This document shows, piece by piece, positions 49,691 to 58,500 of a stretch of DNA of 64,000 nucleotides. The notes under the pieces were generated by a model that saw only the letters and a program-made list of their open reading frames with translations, searched no databases and was not told the DNA's origin. Each line of letters begins with the position of its first letter. Within the stretch, counting starts at the first letter, position 1. Both the position numbers and the translations under genes were made by a program. Source of the stretch: an uncultured Prevotellaceae bacterium (GTDB lineage Bacteria; Bacteroidota; Bacteroidia; Bacteroidales; Muribaculaceae); NCBI GenBank assembly GCA_900320245.1, contig ONRP01000028.1, positions 1 through 64,000 of the forward strand, read 5' to 3'.

Positions 49691-50263
49691 TTATTCCTCG
49701 ATGCTCATTGAAGACCGGGCTACGATGGCGCGTGGAACGGGCTTGCCGTCCACGTTGTCCTGGCCGCGGGTGCTCATGGGTGTTGTGGCGGCATCGCCAA
49801 GGGTGCCGCGGCGGTAAGCCGTGTAGGTGATGAACTGCTTGTCGAGCGCCAGCAGCAGATAACCATTCTCGTCAATCTTGTAGTACAATTCCTCGTGGTC
49901 GCTGTCATCGTACCAGATGTATAGACGTCGGAATTGCTGTTCCCACTTCAAGCCAATCCATGATAAGTTTTGATGAAAGTAGTAGGAATATTGGCCATTA
50001 TGGTTGTCCTGGAATTCAAAACTCACGGCATCATCATCAGGTATGTCGTATTGGCCGTAATAGTCTGCGCTGTATTCCGAAACCCAACTGCCGTTAATGC
50101 TTACATACTGGTAGTCCCCCATGATGGCACCGATAACGGCGTTGACATCGGCAACATTGACCTCGTCGTCACCGTTCACGTCACCATAAATGTAGTCCTG
50201 GGCATAGCCGCAGTAGGGGAGGACCAACAAAAGGCCTAAAATGAGTAATCTGATTTGTTTCAT
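49691..50263 (-). CDS. Small secreted protein with an N-terminal dockerin-like motif
   Basis: 190 residues: signal peptide ending GYAQ, then directly DYIYGDVNGDDEVNVADVNAVIGAIMG, one dockerin-like calcium-loop unit at the mature N-terminus instead of the C-terminus. An aromatic-rich body (residues 50-165) follows, with a hydrophilic tail. No function is recognised. It lies 32 bp downstream of the next gene and shares its promoter. Confidence 0.65.
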   Translation of the reverse strand: MKQIRLLILGLLLVLPYCGYAQDYIYGDVNGDDEVNVADVNAVIGAIMGDYQYVSINGSWVSEYSADYYGQYDIPDDDAVSFEFQDNHNGQYSYYFHQNLSWIGLKWEQQFRRLYIWYDDSDHEELYYKIDENGYLLLALDKQFITYTAYRRGTLGDAATTPMSTRGQDNVDGKPVPRAIVARSSMSIEE

Positions 50264-50295
50264 GATAGTGTGAATCTATCTTTTGGAATTTGCCA

Positions 50296-50760
50296 TCAAT
50301 CTGTTGATGAGGCCTGAATCATTGTCTGTTTGGGCGGGCTTGCAGCAGGGGCCGAAGCGGTGGCGTTTGCCGGGTGGACTCCCTCCCTTGGGCTGGAGAT
50401 TGCGGATAAATATATCCAGCCGCTTTGAGGTTTGGACGGTATGAGCCTCACGGTTTTTTCTGACGACGGGTCGTTAACTGTCACCTCGGCCTTATCATAT
50501 CCCGCATAACTGACGACAAGGGTGGAACCCTGCCGCGCCTTGATGCAGAAATTACCTTCGTAATCCGTAACGCAGCCCAAACGGGTGCCTTTAACCACAA
50601 CAGTCGCTCCGATTAACGGCTCGTCATCATTCACACTGACCACCTTGCCGATTACCGTGATGACTTGGCTGGTGTCCACAGCCTGTTGGGCTGATGTGGC
50701 TCCAATGCCAAGCACCAGCAGCAGGCAGAATGTGACGGTTATTTTGATGTATTGTTTCAT
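50296..50760 (-). CDS. Secreted carboxypeptidase-D regulatory-like domain protein
   Basis: 154 residues: signal peptide ending TSAQ, then one CarboxypepD_reg-like domain (VIGKVVSVNDDEPLIGATVVVKG... VSYAGYDKAEVTV, about 35-110) and a low-complexity Ala/Pro/Ser tail. In Bacteroidetes this domain normally precedes a TonB receptor plug, which is absent here. It could be the remnant of a receptor or a free-standing surface domain. A TATTTTTG promoter lies at 50789-50796. Confidence 0.65.
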   Translation of the reverse strand: MKQYIKITVTFCLLLVLGIGATSAQQAVDTSQVITVIGKVVSVNDDEPLIGATVVVKGTRLGCVTDYEGNFCIKARQGSTLVVSYAGYDKAEVTVNDPSSEKTVRLIPSKPQSGWIYLSAISSPREGVHPANATASAPAASPPKQTMIQASSTD

Positions 50761-50788
50761 AGCAGTCCTGATTTGGTTATTAATTCCG

Positions 50789-50796
50789 CAAAAATA
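50789..50796 (-). promoter_or_regulatory. Promoter -7 element of the 50760/50263 pair
   Basis: TATTTTTG on the minus strand, 28 bp before the ATG at 50760. Confidence 0.55.
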
Positions 50797-50876
50797 GCGA
50801 TTCTCGCCATAAATACAACCGGTATTGCAAATTCTTACAGAATATTAAGATTTTTTTACATGATGGCGAGGCGCTG

Positions 50877-51093
50877 GTAACGATTCAGCCATTTCCCTTA
50901 CGCTAAGTTGCTAAGAGTTTAATATTTAATACGTTACATAATTTGTTTATGATATGTCAGACGAAATGAAATGCTTCAATCTATCAAAAAGTTTCCCTGT
51001 CGGGACTATGATCATTGTCTGAAAATCAAAAAACTTAGCGTCTTTGCGACTTAGCGTGATATTTGGTAGCGGGTGTTTTGGCTGAATAGTTAC
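50877..51093. mobile_element. MITE-like element with terminal inverted repeats
   Basis: The 217-bp element has ends GTAACGATTCAGCCA and TGGCTGAATAGTTAC (14/15 complementary) and inner inverted blocks ACGCTAAG... and CTTAGCGTCTTTGCGAC. It has no coding capacity and no obvious target-site duplication. The sibling copy at 45990-46178 is nearly identical over about 175 bp. Confidence 0.65.
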
Positions 51094-51137
51094 GAGATGG
51101 TGGGAGAATCCGGTACATGGGCACCTGCCGATGGTTG

Positions 51138-52178
51138 TCACTCGCCGCAATCAGGTTGCGTGTCGTAGATGGCGGCGGCCCGATTGAGTTGGTCGCGCAT
51201 GTAGGATACTGCCAGGCGTGGCGACAGGATTTTCACCCCCGCACCGTAACTCATGAAGACGGAATACATCTCGTAGTTGATGACGACCTCGATCTGGAAG
51301 ATACAACTGCCGTCATCGGGATTCTCGCTGATGAGACGCTGCGAGGGGTGCATCGGCTTGGTCTTGATGTAGTTGCTCTGATCGTGGTCGGCCCAGAACT
51401 TGACGCGGCGCGGAAGAGAGCCTCTCAGGTTCTTGCTCACCCCGATCACGTTGTCAAAGAAGTGCTCAGCGTCAAAGTCAGGATTCTGGCGGAAAGCGAT
51501 ATCCTTGGCGGGCGTGACACCCACGATACGGTCCAGCGCCAGGTTGAACAACTGCATCTTGTCGTCGGTGCAGCCGAACAGGAACCAGCGGTTGCGGAAC
51601 TCCTTGAGCAGATAGGGGTGCAGCACATACTCCACCGGGTCTTGTCGTTTGAAGGACTGATAGATGACGCGCAACACGCGATGGTGGGCAATGTGGTCAT
51701 AGAGGGGGCTGAGTAACTTCAGGCCCCTCAGGTCGGGCACGTTGTCGTAGTGGACAATCGGGCTGCGCTCCTGGCGCGTGACCGAGAGTTTGTCCTGCAG
51801 ACGGTTGATGACGTCGGCCATCTCGCCGAACTGGTCAAAGTCCTGCAGTTGCTGCAGCATGTCAACGGCCTCCTGCAGCACGTCGACGTCGTTGCGCGAC
51901 AGCGGCATGCCGGTGATGGTGTAATCCGGGTCGCTGTAGCGGTAATACTTGAGGTCATACACCTCGATGGGGGCGTTATAGCCCAACTTGTCGGAGCGCA
52001 TCATCTGGATGTCGCCCTGCACGGTGCGCACCGACACGCCCTTGGTCATGCCCTCCATCTCGCGGAGGGCCATGGAGCATTCGTCCACCAGATCCTCGAG
52101 CGTCCAGCGGCGGAAACGGTTCGACAGGCACCGGTCAATCGTCTTGTAGCGGATTAGCGCGTTCTTGTTAGCAGGCAT
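51138..52178 (-). CDS. WYL-domain transcriptional regulator
   Basis: 346 residues: N-terminal helix-turn-helix region (about 5-75, IDRCLSNRFRRWTLEDLVDEC, then VSVRTVQGDIQMMRSD, a recognition-helix pattern), a linker, and a WYL domain (about 165-245, HHRVLRVIYQSFKR ... LHPYLLKEFRNRWFLFGC, with WFL for WYL). A WCX-like C-terminal region follows. WYL proteins bind nucleic acid or nucleotide ligands and control DNA-damage or phage-defence genes in several systems. Its promoter and that of the divergent gene each overlap one arm of a 19-bp inverted repeat, so autoregulation is likely. Confidence 0.85.
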   Translation of the reverse strand: MPANKNALIRYKTIDRCLSNRFRRWTLEDLVDECSMALREMEGMTKGVSVRTVQGDIQMMRSDKLGYNAPIEVYDLKYYRYSDPDYTITGMPLSRNDVDVLQEAVDMLQQLQDFDQFGEMADVINRLQDKLSVTRQERSPIVHYDNVPDLRGLKLLSPLYDHIAHHRVLRVIYQSFKRQDPVEYVLHPYLLKEFRNRWFLFGCTDDKMQLFNLALDRIVGVTPAKDIAFRQNPDFDAEHFFDNVIGVSKNLRGSLPRRVKFWADHDQSNYIKTKPMHPSQRLISENPDDGSCIFQIEVVINYEMYSVFMSYGAGVKILSPRLAVSYMRDQLNRAAAIYDTQPDCGE

Positions 52179-52185
52179 TTTTTTC

Positions 52186-52250
52186 AGTTAAGAGTTAAGA
52201 GTTAAGAGATAAGAGATAAGAGTTAATAGATAATAGATAATAGATAAGAG
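52186..52250. repeat. Degenerate heptad repeats AGTTAAG / ATAAGAG / TAATAGA
   Basis: About nine 7-nt units change gradually from AGTTAAG through AGATAAG to TAATAGA just upstream of the WYL coding region. An ACTATA-rich stretch follows to about 52345. Confidence 0.75.
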
Positions 52251-52383
52251 ATGTTTGATACTATACTATGCTAAACCATACTATGATATACTATACTAAC
52301 TATCGATACTATACCATATTAGTCCTTATCATATTATACCTTATCTGAGGTGATTCTCTCTCAGGTGATATCGGTCACGGGTG

Positions 52384-52504
52384 CAAATGTAGGCATTTTT
52401 GCGCAATCTATTTGCGTATGTGTTAAAAATCACACTTTTTGCCGTTTTTTTCGCGATTATTTTTTGCTACGCAAATAGATTGCGCACTATGGGCTTTACC
52501 TTTG
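52384..52504. promoter_or_regulatory. Divergent promoters with a 19-bp perfect inverted repeat (operator pair)
   Basis: The arms TGCGCAATCTATTTGCGTA (52400-52418) and TACGCAAATAGATTGCGCA (52468-52486) are perfect complements 49 bp apart. The minus strand has TACATTTG at 52384-52391 for the WYL gene, and the plus strand has TACCTTTG at 52497-52504 for the gene at 52596. Each arm lies 8-10 bp upstream of its -7 box, covering both -33 regions symmetrically. Confidence 0.8.
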
Positions 52505-52595
52505 CACCACGACAAATCAAAATGTGCCCTAGGAAAAATTGCATTGTTGCCGGTTTGTCATGACAACATTATAGTAATTATTAAACAATTGAACT

Positions 52596-53483
52596 ATGAG
52601 TGTATTTCTAACTAAAGCAGGTGGTATCACATCCACTTCGGCCAACACACTGGCCAACTGGGCAAAGAATGAAGCATTTGCAGCCACGATTGAATTGGCG
52701 TCCTTGACTTTTGTCAACACACGCATTGAACTCATCAACGGTGAGAACCCCAAGACTATGGGCATTGGTGTGAAAGACACAGCCAAGGTGGGCACACTCA
52801 TTGAGAAGATTGCCAGACTGAATAGTTTCAGCGCCTGGGTGCGTGAAGGTATCAAGGCCAAGGAGCAACTTCTGCGTGACCTCGATGATCTTGATGTTGA
52901 GGACTATGCTGAACTCAAGGGCATCGATATGCCCAAGGTGCCTGATTACCCCGAAGCCGTACAGGTTGCAGATGTCATCGCCGAGATGGATGTCAAGAAG
53001 CGCAACAACTACCTGAGACTGGAGGCTTTTGCCGCGACATACGGTAAGTATGTCCACAGCACAAGCGACTCGACTGGTGCCGTAGCACGTGCCCGCAACG
53101 AGTTGGTTGAGAGAATCGCTCGTCCCACTAAGGTCGAAGGCTCGGGTAGGGATAGTGTCCTTTACTCCTACACACCCTCTGTCCCCATGGAAGAGGTCGA
53201 TGCTATGTTCAACGCGCTGCAGATGACACAGCGCTCCTATGAGCAGCAACTCAACGCTATCAAGTACAACATTGAGAGCGAAGTGAATAAGCGCAATGCA
53301 AATGTACAGAGCGAGTATAATAATGCCTTGGCCGCTTATAGGGCTGAGATGAAAGCCCTGCGTGAGGCTCTCCATGAGTATAAGATTAAGGAAAGAGAAC
53401 GCATCGGCCGATTGAAAATCGTTGTTCCCAACGAGTTGGAAGAGATCTACGAGTATCTGAACTCGCTGGGCAAGGAGAAGTAA
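52596..53483 (+). CDS. Unknown cytosolic protein controlled by the WYL regulator
   Basis: 295 residues without signal peptide or membrane segment. The N-terminal half is mixed alpha/beta (KAGGITSTSANTLANWAKNEAF, then FVNTRIELINGENPKTMGIG). The C-terminal third (about 205-290) is a long charged helix with heptad character (LNAIKYNIESEVNKRNANVQ ... YKIKERERIGRLK). No family or catalytic motif is recognised. It stands alone, divergent from the WYL gene, and its codon use is less GC-rich than neighbours, which hints at separate ancestry. A stress or defence role is inferred only from the regulator type. Confidence 0.75.
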   Translation: MSVFLTKAGGITSTSANTLANWAKNEAFAATIELASLTFVNTRIELINGENPKTMGIGVKDTAKVGTLIEKIARLNSFSAWVREGIKAKEQLLRDLDDLDVEDYAELKGIDMPKVPDYPEAVQVADVIAEMDVKKRNNYLRLEAFAATYGKYVHSTSDSTGAVARARNELVERIARPTKVEGSGRDSVLYSYTPSVPMEEVDAMFNALQMTQRSYEQQLNAIKYNIESEVNKRNANVQSEYNNALAAYRAEMKALREALHEYKIKERERIGRLKIVVPNELEEIYEYLNSLGKEK

Positions 53484-53858
53484 ATCCGCCGCATGGATAG
53501 GTGAGTATTACCTGGCATACGTGTTTGCCTATTTTACTCTTTATGAATATAGGGAATGGCAGTAGATGCGGACATATAGTCCTCGTTATATTAATAACAT
53601 TTTGGAAATGTCAATTGGAGACATTTAAACAATTCAATGTCTGCCCCTGTTGCTGCTAACTTTAGCCTTTGTCTTAGTCAGACAGGGGCAGGTCTTAGAC
53701 TTCGACTGTGTCTTGGGCTTTGAAGCCATTCTCTATATTTGACTATCTTTTACTTTACATCGTATAGCGATAACCCCTAATAATAGCGTGGGCTTGTGAT
53801 TGAAACAAGTCCACGCTTTTTTGTGCGGGTGGCTCTAGTTTCTGCTCTCAGTCGATGT
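53484..53858. other. Intergenic stretch with a hairpin and a terminator
   Basis: CTGCCCCTGT (about 53641) can pair with ACAGGGGCAG about 33 nt later. At 53785-53822 AGCGTGGGCTTGT pairs with ACAAGTCCACGCT (one mismatch), followed by six T, a clear terminator on the plus strand. No coding frame is credible. A small RNA between the two structures is possible but no promoter is evident. Confidence 0.5.
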
Positions 53859-54566
53859 TCAGGGTTCTAATTTCCAGCCGTGGTCGCCGTGGTAGATCAT
53901 CTGGCGGGTCATGCCGCCGTCGATGCAGATGTTTTCGCCCGTGATAAACGTGGCCTTGTCCGAACAGAGGTACAGCACCATGTTGGCGATGTCCATGGGG
54001 TTGCCCACACGGCCTGCCGGCTGTTGTACGGCATCAGGTCCGTCATAGACGGTATAGGCGGTGTCAATCCATCCAGGCGAGATGCTGTTCACGCGCACTT
54101 TGCCCGCAAGACTGACGGCCAGGGCGTGGGTCAGGGCCGCGATGCCGCCTTTGGCCGCCGTGTAACTCTCGGTCTGCGGCTGGCTCATGCGGTCACGCGA
54201 TGACGAGATGTTCACAATCGCTGCTCCCTCGGCAAAGTGCGGCAAGAAGAGTTTTGACAGATAGAACGCTGCTGTAACGCCTACGCTCAGGGCATACTGG
54301 AACTCCTCGTAGGTGCACTCATAGATGCCTTTCATCAGCGGAAGGGCATTGTTGATGAGGAAATCCACGTGGCCATATTGCCCGATGACCTCCGTGGCAA
54401 ACCTCTCTAGGGTCCCCTTGTCGCTGATGTCGCCAACGAAGTGGTCGCCCTGCTGCTTGTCAATCACGCAGACATGGGCACCGGCCTTCTGGAACTCCTC
54501 GGCGATGCATCTGCCGATACCTTGTGCTCCACCGGTGATGACGACGGTTTTGTTCTTGAAATCCAT
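53859..54566 (-). CDS. Short-chain dehydrogenase/reductase
   Basis: 235 residues of classical SDR: cofactor loop TGGAQGIGR, NNA motif as INNAL, catalytic Ser in VNISSSRDR, and Tyr-Lys in ESYTAAKGG, with the SPGWIDT segment after it. An Asp at the end of beta-2 (VIDKQ) favours NAD over NADP. Substrate unknown. A TATCTTTG promoter lies at 54594-54601. The aldo-keto reductase gene lies upstream on the same strand but is separated by this promoter. Confidence 0.88.
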   Translation of the reverse strand: MDFKNKTVVITGGAQGIGRCIAEEFQKAGAHVCVIDKQQGDHFVGDISDKGTLERFATEVIGQYGHVDFLINNALPLMKGIYECTYEEFQYALSVGVTAAFYLSKLFLPHFAEGAAIVNISSSRDRMSQPQTESYTAAKGGIAALTHALAVSLAGKVRVNSISPGWIDTAYTVYDGPDAVQQPAGRVGNPMDIANMVLYLCSDKATFITGENICIDGGMTRQMIYHGDHGWKLEP

Positions 54567-54593
54567 AGACTTACTCTAAAGTGTTTGTGAGGG

Positions 54594-54601
54594 CAAAGAT
54601 A
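54594..54601 (-). promoter_or_regulatory. Promoter -7 element of the SDR gene
   Basis: TATCTTTG on the minus strand, 27 bp before the ATG. Confidence 0.6.
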
Positions 54602-54618
54602 ACCCTTTTTTTCTGATA

Positions 54619-55653
54619 TTATTTGTTTCGTGCGGCCGATACCCACACGGGGTCGGTGTCCATGACGGGCTTGTTGACGGCCATCACGCCCGACAGGTTG
54701 TGGGACACGTAGGGCTCTTCCAGGTAGCGGATGTCGTCAGCGGTCAGGTGGATGTCAAGCGCGCGCACGGCGCCCTCGATGTGGTGGAGTTTGGTGGCTC
54801 CCACGATGGGCGACTCCACCTTGGTCAGCAGCCAGGCCAGCGAAATCTGCGTTATCTCCACGCCGTAGCGGTCGGCCAGTTCCACAACGCGCTCCACGAT
54901 GCGGTTGTCCTGCTCGGCGGTGGCATCATATTTGAAATGCATGAAGGCGTCTTTCTCCTGGCGCGGTGAGGTCTCGCCCGGACGCTTGGCCAGTTTGCCC
55001 GAGGCCAGTGCGCTGTAGGGTGTCTGCGCGATGTTGTCCTCGCGGCACAGCGGCTGCATCTCACGCTCCTCCTCGCGCATGATCAGGTTGTAGTGGTTCT
55101 GCACACTGACAAACTTCGCCCAACCACGTTTCTCGGCCAGCGCGTTCATCTTGGCCAACTGGTAGGCATAGGCGTTGGCGATGCCGATGTAGCGGGCCTT
55201 GCCCGAGCGTACGGCCTCGTTCATGCCCTCCAGGATTTCCTCGGCAGGGGTCTTGTAGTCCCAGATGTGGTAAATGTACAAGTCGACATAATCCATGCCC
55301 AGGTGCTGCAGGCTGCTGTCGATGTTGTTCAGCACATGCTGGCAGCCATCGATGCCGGCAGCAATCTCCTCATCGGTGCGGGGGAGGAATTTGGTGGCAA
55401 CCACCACGTCCTCGCGCCGTGACATGTCGCGCAAGGCCCGTCCCACATACTGCTCGGACGTGCCCAACTGATAGGCGATGGCGGTGTCAAAGAAGTTCAC
55501 GCCCAGGTCGAGGCTACGGCTGATAATTTCCCGTGTCGGCTCCTCGCCGATGGTCCACGAATGCTGGCCGATAGTCGGATCACCGAAACCCATACAGCCC
55601 AGACAGATGCGCGATACGCGCAAGTCAGAATTTCCCAGTTTGACGTATTCCAT
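54619..55653 (-). CDS. Aldo/keto reductase
   Basis: 344 residues of the (beta/alpha)8 AKR fold: catalytic Asp and Tyr in FFDTAIAYQLGTSEQYVGRAL, Lys in VVATKFLP, and His in VDLYIYHIWD. The YakC/Tas-like branch has the closest pattern (MEYVKLGNSDLRVSRICLGCMGFG). It probably reduces an aldehyde or ketone with NADPH. Normal length; possibly in one transcript with the SDR gene downstream. Confidence 0.9.
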   Translation of the reverse strand: MEYVKLGNSDLRVSRICLGCMGFGDPTIGQHSWTIGEEPTREIISRSLDLGVNFFDTAIAYQLGTSEQYVGRALRDMSRREDVVVATKFLPRTDEEIAAGIDGCQHVLNNIDSSLQHLGMDYVDLYIYHIWDYKTPAEEILEGMNEAVRSGKARYIGIANAYAYQLAKMNALAEKRGWAKFVSVQNHYNLIMREEEREMQPLCREDNIAQTPYSALASGKLAKRPGETSPRQEKDAFMHFKYDATAEQDNRIVERVVELADRYGVEITQISLAWLLTKVESPIVGATKLHHIEGAVRALDIHLTADDIRYLEEPYVSHNLSGVMAVNKPVMDTDPVWVSAARNK

Positions 55654-55690
55654 ATTGTGTGTCAGTTGTCAATCTAATGTATAGCCGTCA

Positions 55691-56047
55691 CTAATCTTCG
55701 CTTTCTTGGCGGTGATTTCTACATGTTGGGCAGGCCTCTTCCTCGTCGGTGGAAACCTGCTCGCCGTCCTTGACCTCGCGGGCCTGGTACTTGATTTTCT
55801 CAAAGCCCTTGATGATGTTCTCGACGGTGGTCTTGTCGGCGTCGTAGGTGATGGTGACGGTTTGGTGCTCGACGTCGGTGACGATTTTCTTGACACCTTT
55901 CTCGAAGCGGATGTTTTCCTTGATGCGCTTCTCACAATTCTCGCAGTGCATCTGCGGAACGGTGGTGAGCACAACGGTCTTGATGTCCTTGGCGCTGGCC
56001 ATAGTCATGGTCAGGGCTGCGATGAGCAGTAAAAGAATCTTTTTCAT
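55691..56047 (-). CDS. Periplasmic heavy-metal-associated (HMA) domain protein
   Basis: 118 residues: signal peptide (LLLLIAALTMTMASA), then one HMA domain with the metal site MHCENCEKRIKENI, a ferredoxin-like pattern VKKIVTDVEHQTVTITYD, and a short Cys-containing tail (ACPTCRNH). It should bind a soft metal such as copper in the periplasm. It lies 33 bp downstream of a broken TonB receptor whose remaining parts are His-rich, so the pair probably served metal uptake or handling. Confidence 0.85.
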   Translation of the reverse strand: MKKILLLLIAALTMTMASAKDIKTVVLTTVPQMHCENCEKRIKENIRFEKGVKKIVTDVEHQTVTITYDADKTTVENIIKGFEKIKYQAREVKDGEQVSTDEEEACPTCRNHRQESED

Positions 56048-56080
56048 TGTAGTTATCTGAATGATTTGGTTGTTGTTGAA

Positions 56081-57941
56081 TTATCTGAACAGGTTGATGC
56101 GGATGCCCAGATAGGCCATCGCGCCGCTCACGGGGCCCCACACCATGGTGGGGTCGAACAGTTGGCTCCAGGGCTGGCCGGCGGCGATGATGGGGTTGGG
56201 TTGGCGGTAGTTGGTCAGGTTCTCGCCGCCCAGATAGACGGAGAAATGCCTGAACCAACGGGTCACTTGGGCGTTAAGTTGGCAATGGGCGGGGAAACGG
56301 GGATCCCATGACAACCGGGTGGGGTCGTCGATATAATAGGGGTCGGGCATACGGCCGCTGCCGTTGAGTTGCAGCGTCACGTCAAACTCCCACAGTCCCA
56401 GCGGCGTCTTGTAGGACGCTGCCACCAGGCCCTTGTAGCGCGGCGTGAGCGGTTTCTCGCGCAGTTCGCCGCCATAGGTCGTCTTGACGTCGTTGTGACG
56501 ATAGGCGACGGTCAGTTCCAGCCCCTCGACAACAGGATAGGACAAGTCCACCTGCCAGGTGTGGGACCGGGACTTGCCGTCCAGGTCGTAAATGTTGATG
56601 ATCAACGGGTCGCTGTCCATGTCGATGACCATCTGGTGATTGAAACGGGTGTAATGGTACTCGGCATTAACCTTCAACAGTTTTCCCCACAGCGGAATGT
56701 CCCATGCTGTGGTCCAGCCGGATGCCTGCCATCAGGGTCATCACGTCGCTGGCAGGCGTGAACGTGTACTGGCCGTAGGCTCCCGTGACGGTCTCTTTCT
56801 CCACCAGACGGGTCAGAGGGCCGTCGGCAATGTGGTCCAGGCGGTAGTCCTGCTTGAGGCGGTCATGGTTGAGGCTCAGGCCCAGCGACAGGGTGTGCGG
56901 GTCGGTCAACCGGGTCTCGAACATGAGTTGTGCATAGGCATTGGTCTCGTTGACGTCATACCGCTTGTGGCCATAGGCCCCGCCCAGGTCGTGATTGGCA
57001 GCCGAGGCCATCAGCGCGATGTTGGTACCGCGCTCGGCATTGAGCACGACGGCGTGCTTCATGTATCCCTCGTAGCGGTGCGTCTTCAGGTTGATGGCAA
57101 AGGGTTCCGCTCCCTCGTGATGGGCCTGAGTCTGCCCGCTGTGTCGCTTCTCATCAATCATGGCCAGGCCGCCGTGGAAGATGTAGCGGTCGCCCAACCA
57201 GTCCCAGCGGCTTTGCAGGTTGACCTGCCGCACATTGGGCTGGTCCAGGAAGTGGTCATGGTTGTGGTCCATATCGGCCAAGTTGTCCTCGTAGTGGGCC
57301 AGCAGGTTGGCATTGAGGCGAGGGGTCAGGTGCAGATTGCCGTCGGCATTGGCCTCGATGCGGCCGTCGCTGTTGCCGTACAGGTTGAGCGCCACGCCCT
57401 GCTCATCCTCGGGCTTGAGGTACTCCACGTCGATCTGTCCAGTGATACCCTCATAGCCGTTTCGCACCGACGAGGCGCCCTTCGACACCTGGATGCTCTT
57501 CATCCACGGCCCCGGCACATAGCCCAGGGCGAAGGGTAGGGCAGCGCCCCGCCAGTTGGGCAGGTTCTCGGCGAGCATCTGCACGTAGGTGCCGCTCAAT
57601 CCGAGCAATTTGATTTGCTTGGCGCCCGTGGCGGCGTCGCTGTAGTTGACGTCCACCGAAGGGTTTGTGGTGAAACTCTCGCCCAGGTTGCAGCAAGCGG
57701 CCTTGAACAGTTCGGCCTGGTTGATGCGCATCGTGTTCTCGGCCCCCGCAATGCGGCTCATGCCGGGACGGCGCGTCGTCACCGTGACCTCGCTGATGGA
57801 CTGCATGGGAATTGAATCGCCGTGCTGGCTCACCGATGTGGTATCGGCATTGTTGGCAACAACGCGTACTTGACCGGCTGCCTGCAATAAGACTGCCGCC
57901 ATGCCCAGTGCCACTATAATCCGGCGAAACATCACACTCAT
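56081..57941 (-). pseudogene. TonB-dependent receptor, His-rich, with internal deletion and frameshift
   Basis: The upstream frame (56667-57941) has a signal peptide, plug (ISEVTVTTRRPG, MRINQAELFKAACCNLGESF) and the first part of the barrel, with His-rich loops DMDHNHDHFLDQ and HSGQTQAHHEGAEP. It stops shortly after MAGIRLDHSMG. The downstream frame (to 56081) resumes at IPLWGKLLKVNAEYHYTRF and ends in a C-terminal strand (LGIRINLFR). Family members carry roughly 100 more residues between these points (NHNLLASGRQ-type region), so a segment is deleted and the frame lost. Metal (copper) transport is inferred from the His loops and the HMA neighbour. Confidence 0.8.
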
Positions 57942-58106
57942 CTATAACAATCGTAATACTGTGACCAAAGTACAACTAATTTGCGTACTATCGGTATTTT
58001 CTCCTTAAGAATTACCCACTTCAGGCATTGCCAAGCAGTTGTTTTTAGAAAAAATACACTATCTTTGCCGCAGTGTTATCTTGCAAGTTTATTAATTAAG
58101 GATAAG

Positions 58107-58397
58107 ATAAAGATTCATGTATTGCGCACTGGCGAGGTGAGGGTATCGCCTTACCTCCCCTTTGGCGGAGACGATTGCAGCATCATTAAGGCCTCGGGTG
58201 TCACGACTCCCAAGAGCAAATGGATTTGGTTGCCTGTGTTCAGTTTCCTCATCGAGCATCCCAAGGGAAAAATCCTCTTTAACACGGGATGGCACAGGGA
58301 GATGTCGCCCGAGGGCGTGTATGACAGGAGGGCGCAGATCAAATCCCTCGGTTCGTTCCTGCTCTATCAAATTATCCTACACGCGCAGCGAGCATGA
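58107..58397 (+). pseudogene. Truncated MBL-fold lactonase-like hydrolase
   Basis: The N-terminal 90 residues of an MBL hydrolase are legible (KIHVLRTGEVRVSPYLPFGG, GWHREMSPEGVYD, AQIKSLGSFLLY). The expected start codon reads ATA (58107-58109). The frame breaks right after SFLLYQIIL at ACGCGCAGCGAGCAT, a copy of the dispersed repeat core. The HxHxDH metal motif is absent. It is a dead remnant, not the parent of the intact MBL gene at 48825, to which it is only distantly similar. Confidence 0.8.
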
Positions 58398-58443
58398 GAG
58401 AAAAATCCAGAAATAATATGGGATTATGTTGAATTTTTTTTCT

Positions 58444-58451
58444 TAATTTTG
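58444..58451 (+). promoter_or_regulatory. Promoter -7 element
   Basis: TAATTTTG on the plus strand; the start near 58458 leaves a 43-nt leader and excludes the in-frame ATG at 58456 as the start. Confidence 0.6.
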
Positions 58452-58500
58452 TGGCTTGAGAACAAAATCAACTATTAATCCACTTAAATTTATACAGACT

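Noticed and set aside
57981-58397. 138-codon frame as a complete gene
   Set aside because: Only the last 97 codons resemble an MBL hydrolase; the upstream part is intergenic, and the gene lacks its start codon and metal site.
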